In this document: positions 24,942 to 32,576 of the stretch, one piece after another
Position numbering within the stretch: the stretch's first letter is position 1
Layout of the letters: each line of letters starts with the position of its first letter
Assembly (NCBI GenBank): GCA_045612065.1
Contig: JAZKYH010000079.1
Coordinates: forward strand, 1-52,606
Direction of reading: 5' to 3'
DNA from: UBA1189 sp045612065
GTDB lineage: Bacteria; Bacteroidota; Bacteroidia; Bacteroidales; Bacteroidaceae
DNA: 52,606 nucleotides
The notes under the pieces: generated by a model
The model's database searches: none
Told to the model about the DNA's origin: nothing
Seen by the model: the letters and a program-made list of their open reading frames with translations, nothing else
Translations under genes and position numbers: made by a program

Positions 24942-25447
24942 TGGAAAAGACTATCAACCTCTACACGTTGTCATACCGCGAAGTGAAGACCTATTGGATG
25001 GCGCTCATCTTCGTTGCTGGCAACATCCTCTTGCCTCAGTTGTGTCACCTCGTACCACAGGGTGGACCTACGTGGCTACCCATCTACTTCTTCACTCTCG
25101 TGGGAGCCTACAAGTATGGCTGGAAGGTGGGGCTGCTCACCGCATTGGCATCGCCCATCATCAACCACATGCTCTTCGACATGCCAGCACAAGCTATGCT
25201 GCCCATCATCCTCATCAAGTCGACCTTTCTGGCCCTTGCTGCCGGATGGATGGCACAACGCATCCAAAAGGTGACCCTACCGTCTCTCCTGGCGGTTATC
25301 CTCGCCTATCTGCTGATTGGTACCTTAGGCGAATGGGCCATCACGGGCAATCTGCACATCGCATTGCAGGACTTCCGCATGGGATTTCCCGGCATGTTAC
25401 TCCAATGGTTTGGCGGATTCCTTCTGCTAAAGACAATCAAAGACTAA
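24941..25447 (+). CDS. ECF transporter S component
   Basis: 168-residue membrane protein with about five or six hydrophobic segments, in the size and pattern of the substrate-binding S subunits of energy-coupling-factor transporters. Features: YWMALIFVAGNILLPQLCHL, a short loop (PQGGPTWLPIYFFTLVGAYKYGW) and SPIINHMLFDMPA. The substrate (a vitamin or metal) cannot be told from sequence. No EcfA/EcfT genes are nearby, so it would share a group II module encoded elsewhere. Its start overlaps the DUF1893 stop by one base (TAATG). Confidence 0.78.
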   Translation: MEKTINLYTLSYREVKTYWMALIFVAGNILLPQLCHLVPQGGPTWLPIYFFTLVGAYKYGWKVGLLTALASPIINHMLFDMPAQAMLPIILIKSTFLALAAGWMAQRIQKVTLPSLLAVILAYLLIGTLGEWAITGNLHIALQDFRMGFPGMLLQWFGGFLLLKTIKD

Positions 25448-25474
25448 TCATTAATAAAAAGACAATATACCACT

Positions 25475-25639
25475 ATGTTTGGAATCGGTTTTCAAGAGAT
25501 TATCATCATCGCCCTCATCGTACTCCTCCTCTTCGGAGGCAAGAAAATACCCGAACTGATGAAGGGATTGGGCAAAGGTGTGCGTAGCTTCAAGGATGGC
25601 ATGAACGGCACCGACCAAGAGGAGAAGAAAGAGGAATAA
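25475..25639 (+). CDS. tatA: Sec-independent protein translocase TatA
   Basis: 54-residue TatA: a single N-terminal helix (FQEIIIIALIVLLLFGGKKI, about 6-25) containing the FGGKKIPEL hinge, then an amphipathic helix (LMKGLGKGVRSFKDGM) and an acidic/lysine tail. With TatC it forms the pore that exports folded twin-arginine proteins. It lies 27 bases after the ECF S gene and 13 bases before tatC. No separate tatB is present, as in minimal TatAC systems. It directly follows genes for two iron-sulfur proteins with twin-arginine motifs. Confidence 0.93.
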   Translation: MFGIGFQEIIIIALIVLLLFGGKKIPELMKGLGKGVRSFKDGMNGTDQEEKKEE

Positions 25640-25652
25640 GCGACTCCCGAAT

Positions 25653-26441
25653 ATGACCTTCTGGGAACACCTCGACGAGCTACGCGACAGTCTGATACGA
25701 ATGGTTGTCGCCGTGGTGGTGTGTGCCATTGTGGCCTTCTTCTTCAAGGAGGAGTTGTTTGGCATCATCCTTGCCCCACAGGACAATGGTTTCATCACCT
25801 ATCGTCTGCTGGAAGATATTAGCCAGGCCATCCTGTCGTCTCCATTGGCGGCAATGGACAGGCTGAATGTACAGCTCATCAATACGGGGCTTGCTCACCA
25901 GTTCCTCCTCCACGTCAAGGCTTCATTGTATGCCGGGGTGCTCGTCACCTCTCCCTATCTCATCTATCAGCTCTTCCATTTTGTGTCGCCCGCACTCTAT
26001 GAGCACGAGCGGCACCAAGCTATCCGACTGGTGGGATTCGGTTATCTGCTCTTCCTGATGGGTGTGCTGCTCAGCTATTTCCTCATCTTCCCATTGGTAT
26101 TCCGTTTTCTCGGCACCTACCAGGTGAGCCAAGCCGTAGCTAACACCATCACCATAGAGTCCTACATGAGCAGCCTCATGAGCATCACCCTCGCCATGGG
26201 CATCCTCTTCGAGATACCTGCCATATGCTGGATATTGGGACGCATGGGCATCATCAATGGCGAACTGATGAGCCGCTATCGCCGCCACGTCATCGTGGCA
26301 CTGCTCATCGTGGCTGCTATCATTACCCCTACATCTGACGTGTTCACCCTCTCCATCGTTGCCTTTCCCATGTGGATGCTCTACGAAGCAGGCATACTCA
26401 TCGTTAAGAGAACAAGCCGACAAACCTCATCGAAAAGATAG
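25653..26441 (+). CDS. tatC: Sec-independent protein translocase TatC
   Basis: Six-helix TatC, the receptor for twin-arginine signals. It starts with the signature MTFWEHLDELRDSLIRM (1-17), which includes the conserved cytoplasmic Glu used in signal recognition. It continues through FLLHVKASLYAGVLVTSPYLIYQLFHFVSPALYEHER and FRFLGTYQ, and ends with RRHVIVALLIVAAIITPTSDVFT. Length 262 is usual for Bacteroidetes, with a modest extension in the first periplasmic loop (about 40-75). It forms an operon with tatA and upstream redox genes. Confidence 0.94.
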   Translation: MTFWEHLDELRDSLIRMVVAVVVCAIVAFFFKEELFGIILAPQDNGFITYRLLEDISQAILSSPLAAMDRLNVQLINTGLAHQFLLHVKASLYAGVLVTSPYLIYQLFHFVSPALYEHERHQAIRLVGFGYLLFLMGVLLSYFLIFPLVFRFLGTYQVSQAVANTITIESYMSSLMSITLAMGILFEIPAICWILGRMGIINGELMSRYRRHVIVALLIVAAIITPTSDVFTLSIVAFPMWMLYEAGILIVKRTSRQTSSKR

Positions 26442-26452
26442 CAGTAAACGAT

Positions 26453-26749
26453 ATGTACCAGAAATTCATTATCACCCACGAGGGTGTGTTGCGCTTTGGC
26501 AACGTGTATCAACACCGCGAACTGCTACGATGGGACGAGGATTGCCCCTATGGTGGCGGACTGTGGAAGATTGATGAAGGGCGCAGAGCCGTGCTTCTCT
26601 ATGGACGCTCGTTTGCTTTCGGGCCTCCTTGCTTCGAGCAGGTGAAGCGCATCGAATGGTCGGGATTGGGTGGTACCCCTCGCCCACTCTTCCACCTCCC
26701 TCACTGGCCCTCCGAGGAAAGCCTTGTGCCGGTGTATGCGGGGAGGTAA
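26453..26749 (+). CDS. Small hypothetical protein (YQKFIITHEG family)
   Basis: A 98-residue, Trp- and Gly-rich protein beginning MYQKFIITHEGVLRFGNV. It starts 11 bases after tatC, so it is probably the last gene of the operon. It has no signal peptide or membrane segment. Function unknown. A 25-codon fragment with the same opening (TYQKYIITH) is found at 30957-31034, showing that the family has at least one decayed relative nearby. Confidence 0.6.
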   Translation: MYQKFIITHEGVLRFGNVYQHRELLRWDEDCPYGGGLWKIDEGRRAVLLYGRSFAFGPPCFEQVKRIEWSGLGGTPRPLFHLPHWPSEESLVPVYAGR

Positions 26750-26770
26750 AGGGGGATAGGTTATGGGTTA

Positions 26771-26877
26771 TAGGTTAACAATTTCATTGTTGAGTTCTGG
26801 CTGCGCTCGCTGAAAATCGCAAGTAAACTTGCATTTGCTCACTGGCACAAACCTTAAAGGTTACGGGTACTAAACAC
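26771..26877 (+). repeat. 107-bp inverted repeat, left arm
   Basis: Near-exact reverse complement of 28234-28340 (about two mismatches). It contains an inner GCAAGTAAACTTGC palindrome and AACCTTAAAGGTT. It brackets lysO and its upstream small gene. Confidence 0.9.
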
Positions 26878-26930
26878 GACACTCTACACACTAAACACTA
26901 CACTCTAAACAACCAAAGATAGCCATTGAC

Positions 26931-27851
26931 TCACACCGTGCAGAATAGTGTTACCAATAACGGAACGCTGAAGTCGACCAGCAAGCCATGAATGATGGAG
27001 ATAGCCACAAACTGAGGGCCGCAGATGCGCGATATGATGGGTAGCGTAGTGTCGGCCGTGGTGGCTCCACCGATGCTGATGGGTGCCAAGGGCCCAAACA
27101 GACGCAATAGCAACGGAGCAAACAGCAACGTGGTAATCTCGCGCGATACATTATACATCAAGGCCAACGTGCCGAGTTCAACACCTCGCATCTCGGAGAT
27201 GAGCATGCTGGATAGCGAATAGTAGCCAAAGCCCGAACTCACGGCAAGCCAGTCGGTCACGCTACGTTCTCTTATGAGCAGAGCCACGAGCAGGGCCCCC
27301 ACCCAAGTTCCGAGAATGGTGACGAGGGGCATCAGCACCAATCCTCTATCTATCTGGCGTAGGTTACGGCGTATCTCCTCACTCTGCCCTATGCCAAAGC
27401 CCACACAAAGCAACAACACGCACAGGCTATAGTAGGAGGCCTTTGTAGGCAAGTAGGCATCGGCACCAAGGTAGCCGAGCACGCATCCACAAGCAAAGCA
27501 GACAAAGATGATGATGCTATCGCGCATACTCAGCCATAGGGTGCACCAATGTAATTGACCGGGGCGACTCGGCTGAAGAGACTTCTCATCGCGAGGTCGC
27601 AAGCGTCGCCACAACAACATGGCTCCCACACAACAGCACAGCGTGGTGAGCAACGTGACAAGCAATGCCTCTACACCCAATCGGCCAAGCGACGACACGA
27701 GCAACTCATTGCCACCTACCTCGACGCCGATAGTAAACAGCATCGCCCATATAGCTACGGTGAGCACGTGGCCTACCCACGCCTGTGGCCAGCGACGTAG
27801 CAGATAGCCCATAACGGCACTGCCCCAAAGCATTAATAGGATGATTAACAT
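26931..27851 (-). CDS. lysO: Lysine exporter LysO family protein
   Basis: Inner membrane protein of 306 residues with about eight to ten hydrophobic segments, matching the LysO (YbjE, DUF340) family that exports L-lysine. Typical patterns are FTIGVEVGGNELLVSSLGRLG and DWLAVSSGFGYYSLSSMLISE (split by family gaps). The C-terminal GGATTADTTLPIISRICG block carries acidic residues within the membrane. The start codon is followed immediately upstream by a heptamer array and no ribosome binding site is visible. It may be translated from a transcript starting at the small Cys-rich gene upstream. Both genes lie inside a 107-bp inverted repeat. Confidence 0.87.
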   Translation of the reverse strand: MLIILLMLWGSAVMGYLLRRWPQAWVGHVLTVAIWAMLFTIGVEVGGNELLVSSLGRLGVEALLVTLLTTLCCCVGAMLLWRRLRPRDEKSLQPSRPGQLHWCTLWLSMRDSIIIFVCFACGCVLGYLGADAYLPTKASYYSLCVLLLCVGFGIGQSEEIRRNLRQIDRGLVLMPLVTILGTWVGALLVALLIRERSVTDWLAVSSGFGYYSLSSMLISEMRGVELGTLALMYNVSREITTLLFAPLLLRLFGPLAPISIGGATTADTTLPIISRICGPQFVAISIIHGLLVDFSVPLLVTLFCTV

Positions 27852-27960
27852 GGGTGTAGGGTGTAGGGTGTAGGGTTTAGAGTGTAGTGTGTAGGGTGTA
27901 GTGTGTAGGGTGTAGGGTGTAGGGTGTAGGGTGTAGGGTGTAGTGTTAGTGTGTAGTGTT
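27852..27960. repeat. Heptamer tandem array (GTGTAGG)n
   Basis: About 15 units of a 7-base repeat, mainly GTGTAGG with GTTTAGA and GTGTAGT variants, fill the gap between lysO and the small upstream gene. Confidence 0.9.
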
Positions 27961-27969
27961 GTTTTTGTA

Positions 27970-28176
27970 TCAATAGTTGCGATTCCTAATCTCCAACGTC
28001 ACATCCATATAACTACGCTTGCCCTCGATATAATCAGCATAGAGGGTCTCGGCATCCTTGCCCTTGAGGATGCGGCACTTCCCACAAGCCTCACAATCGT
28101 GCAGGCAACGCCAAGCATCGATGACATAGGCACGACGCTCCTCTGCGGTGGAAAGTTCAATCTTTGGTGCAAGCAT
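27970..28176 (-). CDS. Small cysteine-rich hypothetical protein
   Basis: 68-residue protein with the motif CLHDCEACGKC (about 24-34), which could bind a metal or cluster, and an amphipathic C-terminal half (DVTLEIRNRNY end). No known family is recognised. It reads toward lysO with a heptamer-array spacer of 118 bases, a layout suggesting co-transcription. Coding status is supported by the regular amino-acid composition and the absence of stops between two simple-repeat arrays. Confidence 0.55.
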   Translation of the reverse strand: MLAPKIELSTAEERRAYVIDAWRCLHDCEACGKCRILKGKDAETLYADYIEGKRSYMDVTLEIRNRNY

Positions 28177-28185
28177 TTTTGTGTA

Positions 28186-28242
28186 GTGTGTGCGTGTAAG
28201 GTGTAGAGTTTAGTGTGTAGTGTGTAGAGTTTAGTGTTTAGT
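28186..28242. repeat. Heptamer tandem array (GTGTAGT/GTTTAGT)n
   Basis: A second 7-base array just upstream of the Cys-rich gene, running into the right arm of the 107-bp inverted repeat. Confidence 0.85.
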
Positions 28243-28340
28243 GCCCGTAACCTTTAAGGTTTGTGCCAGTGAGCAAATGCAAGTTTACTTGCGATTTTCA
28301 GCGAGCGCAGCCAAAACTCAACAATGAAATTGTTAACCTA
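28234..28340 (-). repeat. 107-bp inverted repeat, right arm
   Basis: Reverse complement of 26771-26877 with about two differences. It is followed by TTAACC-type low-complexity sequence up to 28390. Confidence 0.9.
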
Positions 28341-28388
28341 TCACCTTTAACCCATAACCTTTAACCATTAACCTTTAACCATTAACCT

Positions 28389-29090
28389 TTAAATCAACTC
28401 CCATCCGTGGTCGCCGTGGTAGATCATTTGCTTGGTCATGCCACCATCGATGCAGATATTCTCACCAGTGATGAAGCCGGCCTTGTCTGAACAGAGGAAC
28501 AGCACCATATGGGCAATATCCGAGGGATGTCCCACACGTCCTACGGGTTGTTGTGTAGCGTCGGAGCCCTCATATAGGGTGCCCGTAGTGTCAATCCAAC
28601 CGGGTGAGATGGAGTTGACTCTCGCCCTACCGGCGAGGCTCACGGCAAGGGCATGGGTGAGCGCGGCAATGCCTCCCTTGGCGGCAGTATAACTCTCGGT
28701 TTGCGGCTGGCTCATGCGGTCGCGCGAAGAGGAGATATTGACAATGGAGGCTCCTGCGGCCAGGCGGTCCTTGAGGAGTTTGACCAGATAGAACGGTGCG
28801 GTGACACCCACGCTGAGGGCATACTGAAACTCATCGTAGGAGCACTCGTCGATGCCACGCGTGATGGGCAACGCATTGTTGATGATGCAGTGTACCTCGC
28901 CATGGCGGCTGAGAATATGTTGCACGAAGGCTTCGAGTACCTCTTGACGGGCTATATCGCCCACGAAATGGTCGCCCTCGACCTTGTCAATCACATACAC
29001 ATGAGCGCCGTGAGCACGAAACTCATCGGCAATGCAGTGGCCAATACCATTGGCTCCGCCCGTCACAATCACGACTTTGTCCTTGAACAT
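28389..29090 (-). CDS. Short-chain dehydrogenase/reductase (SDR)
   Basis: Classical SDR of 233 residues. Rossmann motif TGGANGIG (10-17), IINNALP (about 69-75, variant of NNAG), catalytic Ser in VNISSSRD and YxxxK in SYTAAKGG. It ends with the usual GENICIDGGMTKQM tail. It is shorter than the other SDR in the window and without its insertion. Substrate unknown. The gene is monocistronic, with a possible TACCTTTG promoter (29122-29129, minus strand) and a low-complexity repeat downstream. It is divergent from the threonine aldolase-like gene. Confidence 0.88.
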   Translation of the reverse strand: MFKDKVVIVTGGANGIGHCIADEFRAHGAHVYVIDKVEGDHFVGDIARQEVLEAFVQHILSRHGEVHCIINNALPITRGIDECSYDEFQYALSVGVTAPFYLVKLLKDRLAAGASIVNISSSRDRMSQPQTESYTAAKGGIAALTHALAVSLAGRARVNSISPGWIDTTGTLYEGSDATQQPVGRVGHPSDIAHMVLFLCSDKAGFITGENICIDGGMTKQMIYHGDHGWELI

Positions 29091-29121
29091 TGATTATATG
29101 GTTTAGTCCGTTTCAATGATT

Positions 29122-29129
29122 CAAAGGTA
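29122..29129 (-). promoter_or_regulatory. -7 element of the SDR gene
   Basis: Minus-strand TACCTTTG, 31 bases before the start codon. No clear -33 element. Confidence 0.45.
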
Positions 29130-29183
29130 GAATTATTTTTCGAGATAAGCGAGGCTATGAGCGATTATTTCTATGAAAAGTCT

Positions 29184-29191
29184 TACCTTTG
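29184..29191 (+). promoter_or_regulatory. -7 element of the threonine aldolase-like gene
   Basis: TACCTTTG, 41 bases before the start codon, divergent to the SDR promoter. Confidence 0.5.
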
Positions 29192-29232
29192 CCCTTGGTT
29201 AAAAACAAAAAACGAAGCACATATATACATAT

Positions 29233-30273
29233 ATGATACAATTCCAATGCGACTATAACGAAGGGGCACACCCGATGATTCTGCAACGTCTGGCCGAGAC
29301 AAACATGGAGCAGACCGTGGGATATGGCGAAGACCCTTACTGCGAGCAGGCACGTGAACTGATACGGAAGGCTTGCCAAAACGACAACATAGACGTGCAC
29401 TTCCTCGTGGGTGGCACGCAAAGCAACACGACGGTGATAGCCCACACCTTGCGCCCTTATCAAGGGGTGATAAGTGCCGTGAGCGGACACATCAACGTAC
29501 ACGAGACGGGAGCCATAGAGGCTACAGGACATAAGGTGCTGGCCATAGCATCAAATGACGGCAAACTGACGGCATCGCAAGTGGAAGAGGCGGTGATGGC
29601 TCACCGCAACGAGGATGGACCCGAGCATATGGTGCAACCGGGCATGGTGTATCTGTCGTTCCCTACCGAGGTGGGCACGGTATATACACGTAGCGAGTTG
29701 GAGTCCATCAGCAAGGTGTGTCGTAAGTATGAACTGCCCCTGTTTGTCGACGGTGCACGCCTGGGCTACGGATTGTGCTCACCCGAGAGCGACATCACCC
29801 TACCCAAGTTGACCCGATTGGCCGACGTATTCTATATAGGTGGTACCAAGGTAGGCGCACTCTTTGGCGAGGCGGTGGTAATCATCAACGAGACACTGAA
29901 GCGAGACTTCCGCTATAGCATCAAGCGCCACGGAGGGATGCTGGCCAAGGGACGTTTGCTGGGCATACAATTTGCCACGCTCTTCACCGACGACCTGTAC
30001 ATAAAGATTGCTCAGCACGCCATCGGCGAGGCCATGCGTATCAAGCAAGCACTGAAGGAAGCGGGCATCAAGTTCCTCATTGACAGCCCCACGAACCAGC
30101 AGTTCCCCATCTTCAGCAATGCACAACTTGAAGCCTTGGGCAAGAAATACCGATTCTCCTTCTGGCAACAGATGGATGCCGAGCACACGGCCGTGCGCAT
30201 CTGCACCAGTTGGGGCACAAAGAGCGAAAACGTAGATCTCCTCATCGAGGATATATTAACGATTAATGGTTAA
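29233..30273 (+). CDS. Threonine aldolase-like PLP enzyme (beta-eliminating lyase family)
   Basis: Fold-type I pyridoxal-phosphate enzyme, most like low-specificity L-threonine aldolase (threonine to glycine and acetaldehyde). The opening FQCDYNEGAHPMIL fits the DNxxGxHP pattern. The cofactor region reads LVGGTQSNTTVIAH (58-71), with H86/H90 (SGHINVHETGAIE). VDGARLGYG (172-180) supplies the Asp that contacts the ring. GGTKVGALFGEAVV (203-216) provides the Schiff-base Lys206. Length 346. Substrate choice (threonine, phenylserine or other) cannot be decided. The stop is followed by a short TTAATGG/TTAAAGG simple repeat, and the GNAT gene is next. Confidence 0.85.
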   Translation: MIQFQCDYNEGAHPMILQRLAETNMEQTVGYGEDPYCEQARELIRKACQNDNIDVHFLVGGTQSNTTVIAHTLRPYQGVISAVSGHINVHETGAIEATGHKVLAIASNDGKLTASQVEEAVMAHRNEDGPEHMVQPGMVYLSFPTEVGTVYTRSELESISKVCRKYELPLFVDGARLGYGLCSPESDITLPKLTRLADVFYIGGTKVGALFGEAVVIINETLKRDFRYSIKRHGGMLAKGRLLGIQFATLFTDDLYIKIAQHAIGEAMRIKQALKEAGIKFLIDSPTNQQFPIFSNAQLEALGKKYRFSFWQQMDAEHTAVRICTSWGTKSENVDLLIEDILTING

Positions 30274-30366
30274 AGGTTATTGGTTAAGGGTTATTGGCCA
30301 GCTTCGATAAACTGAAATATTTTGGATAACGAGGAGCGCGCTTCACGATAAAACAAGTGACACGTA

Positions 30367-30939
30367 ATGAACATAACGACAAGGATTGCCAAAATTGAAG
30401 ATGCTCGCATCATCGCCCAAGCGATAGCCATGGCCATAGGTGACACCCACACCTTGGAAAACTATTGCGGAAAAGACTACATCGCGGTGCTTGAGGAAAT
30501 CGTGAGATTGGAGGACTCGCAATACAGTTACAGGAATGCCCTTGTCGCCGAGGTGGATGGACTGACCGTGGGGGCGATAGTTGCTTATGACGGAGCACTG
30601 CTACATCCCCTACGACAAAAGACACTCTCGGTGATACACAAATATAACCCCAACTTTATCATGGCAGACGACGAGACCCAGCCTGGCGAATATTATCTCG
30701 ATTCGTTAGGGGTGCTACCCGAATACAGGGGATTGGGTATCGGGAGGATGCTCTTATGTGCACTACAGGAACACGTGGCAAAGAAAAATCATCCTTGCAT
30801 AGGACTGCTGGTCGACTATGACAATCCCCAAGCCGAACGTCTATACCACTCCGTAGGATTCAGACGAGTAGGCACAAAGTTATTCATAGGACATAAGATG
30901 TGGCACATGCAAACCATGGGCGCACATAGTGCCAATTAA
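30367..30939 (+). CDS. GNAT-family N-acetyltransferase
   Basis: 190-residue acetyl-CoA-dependent transferase. It opens with TTRIAKIEDARIIAQAIA. The acetyl-CoA loop is in LGVLPEYRGLGIGRMLLCAL, with the RGLGIG (Q/R-x-x-G-x-G/A) motif at about 125-130. It ends with the ERLYHSVGFRRVG motif typical of motif B. Acceptor unknown. It lies 93 bases after the threonine aldolase-like gene and may be co-transcribed. Confidence 0.85.
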   Translation: MNITTRIAKIEDARIIAQAIAMAIGDTHTLENYCGKDYIAVLEEIVRLEDSQYSYRNALVAEVDGLTVGAIVAYDGALLHPLRQKTLSVIHKYNPNFIMADDETQPGEYYLDSLGVLPEYRGLGIGRMLLCALQEHVAKKNHPCIGLLVDYDNPQAERLYHSVGFRRVGTKLFIGHKMWHMQTMGAHSAN

Positions 30940-30956
30940 ACACGCGCACGAGGGAT

Positions 30957-31034
30957 ACGTACCAGAAATACATCATCACACACTCGATGGGGAGGTTGCA
31001 GTATTCGTTGAGCGGGAGATTTGAATTTCGGTAA
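30957..31034 (+). pseudogene. Fragment of the YQKFIITH small-protein family
   Basis: Reads TYQKYIITHSMGRLQYS then stops after 25 codons. The first nine residues align with the start of the 98-residue protein at 26453, with ACG where that gene has ATG. It is therefore a start-less, shortened relic (or a divergent paralogue start). It lies just after the GNAT gene. Confidence 0.5.
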
Positions 31035-31044
31035 AGATTGTCCG

Positions 31045-31701
31045 TTACTTTAGCAACACACGCCCCTCATTCATTCCATACTTGCACAGATGTCTCAGTC
31101 CGCACGTCTCGCATTTAGGTTTGCGGGCGATGCAGGTGTAGCGGCCGTGGAGGATGAGCCAGTGGTGAGCGATGGGGATGAGCTCGTCGGGGATATGGCG
31201 CGTGAGCTCCTTCTCGACACTATAAGGGGTGGTGCAACGCGAGGGTACCAACCCGATACGATGGCTCACACGGAACACATGGGTGTCGACGGCAAAGGCG
31301 GCCTTGCCCCACACGACAGACTGGATGACGTTGGCCGTCTTGCGCCCTACACCGGGAAGGCGCACGAGTTCTTCCAACGTGTCGGGGACCTCGCCACCGA
31401 AGTCGCGCACCAACATCTGCGCCATGCCCACCAGGTGCTTGGCTTTGTTGTTAGGGTATGACACGCTCTTGATGTACTCGAAAATGACCTCGGGTGTGGC
31501 CAGGGCCATGGCCTCAGCGGTGGGATAGTCGTGCAGGAGGCGGGGCGTGACGAGGTTGACGCGCTTGTCGGTGCACTGTGCCGAGAGGATGACGGCCACG
31601 AGGAGGCTGAACGGTGTGTCGTAGTCAAGTTCTGTCTCGGCCACGGGCATGGCTTCCTTGAAGTAGGCGATGATTTTGTCGTAGAGTTCTTTCTTGCGCA
31701 T
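31045..31701 (-). CDS. nth: Endonuclease III
   Basis: Base-excision repair DNA glycosylase/AP lyase for oxidised pyrimidines. The helix-hairpin-helix is LPGVGRKTANVI (115-126), with catalytic Lys121; the conserved Asp139 is in AVDTHVFRV. The C-terminal 4Fe-4S cluster ligands are C190, C197, C200 and C206 (C-x6-C-x2-C-x5-C). Length 218, standard. It is the last gene of a minus-strand run ligA-DUF1295-nth, 22 bases after the DUF1295 gene, so two DNA-repair enzymes are linked in one transcript. Confidence 0.96.
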   Translation of the reverse strand: MRKKELYDKIIAYFKEAMPVAETELDYDTPFSLLVAVILSAQCTDKRVNLVTPRLLHDYPTAEAMALATPEVIFEYIKSVSYPNNKAKHLVGMAQMLVRDFGGEVPDTLEELVRLPGVGRKTANVIQSVVWGKAAFAVDTHVFRVSHRIGLVPSRCTTPYSVEKELTRHIPDELIPIAHHWLILHGRYTCIARKPKCETCGLRHLCKYGMNEGRVLLK

Positions 31702-31723
31702 TGTGTCAAATGATTAGGATGCC

Positions 31724-32545
31724 CTACCCTTTCAGCCAAGTGTGCTTGGCCACGCTATAGATGGGCACAAAGGGAATGATGAGCGGGGTATTCTTGATGT
31801 ATCTTTGAAATTCGGGATGGCTACCATAGGTTTCCGCTTGGCGCAACTCGAGGCGGCGGGCTCCACTGAACATGACATACACGATGCCTGCATAGCCCAA
31901 CGAGGCTATCACCCACTGGCCGACGGAGCAACACGACCCGAAGCAGATGATAAAACTACCCGTCCACATGAGCACCTCACCGAAGTAGTTGGGGCATCGC
32001 ACGATACGATACAATCCCGTGTCGACATAGCGGCGGGCGTTGACCTTCTTGGCGGCGCTCTTCTGCGCATCGGCCACCATCTCGATAATCACGCCCAGGA
32101 CGGCCACGATGGCTCCTGCCCACAGCCACGCCTCGTTCACGGGGAGTCCACCGCGGAGGTTATAGAGGTAGAAGGTCACGGGGCTCACCTGCCCCACGTA
32201 GAGCAGGGCACACGAGATCCATATCATCCACATCACGAAGGCGGGCTTCCTGGTGGTGTTCTCGGGTTGATAGAGGATGTGCTTGTAGGATGCCGAGCGC
32301 TTTTCTCTCAGGAGGAGGAACAGGCCCAGGCGGATGCCATAGACGAACAACGCCACGCACAACAGCAGTGCTGGCAAGGTGATGATATCGCGGAAGAGGA
32401 TGCCCGTAGCCAAGGCCAGAGCCGAAATGGCGAATCCATAGCCGATGCTGAAGAAATAGATGAAATAGACCCAACCCAAGGCAGAGAAGGCAAACGACAA
32501 TGCCAGAAGCAGATAAAGGTATGTCATAATGGAAGCTTTTTTCAC
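31724..32545 (-). CDS. DUF1295 membrane protein (steroid reductase/ICMT-like fold)
   Basis: 273-residue membrane protein with six or seven hydrophobic segments. The C-terminal half has the DUF1295 signature: ARRYVDTGLYRIVRCPNYFGEVLMW, then the GARRLELRQAETYGSHPEFQRYIKNTPLIIPF region. This is shared with 5-alpha-reductases and isoprenylcysteine methyltransferases that bind NADPH or S-adenosylmethionine. The reaction is not known. It is between ligA (31 bases) and nth (22 bases) on the minus strand. Confidence 0.83.
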   Translation of the reverse strand: MKKASIMTYLYLLLALSFAFSALGWVYFIYFFSIGYGFAISALALATGILFRDIITLPALLLCVALFVYGIRLGLFLLLREKRSASYKHILYQPENTTRKPAFVMWMIWISCALLYVGQVSPVTFYLYNLRGGLPVNEAWLWAGAIVAVLGVIIEMVADAQKSAAKKVNARRYVDTGLYRIVRCPNYFGEVLMWTGSFIICFGSCCSVGQWVIASLGYAGIVYVMFSGARRLELRQAETYGSHPEFQRYIKNTPLIIPFVPIYSVAKHTWLKG

Positions 32546-32576
32546 CTATAACAATATTGGAGGAAAAATTATTCAC

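Noticed and set aside
27852..28242. Heptamer arrays as a true telomere or chromosome end
   Set aside because: They lie inside continuous chromosomal sequence with genes on both sides; similarity to TTTAGGG is superficial.
26771..28340. 107-bp inverted repeats as ends of an insertion sequence
   Set aside because: The enclosed genes are a lysine exporter and a small Cys-rich protein; no transposase or target-site duplication was found.
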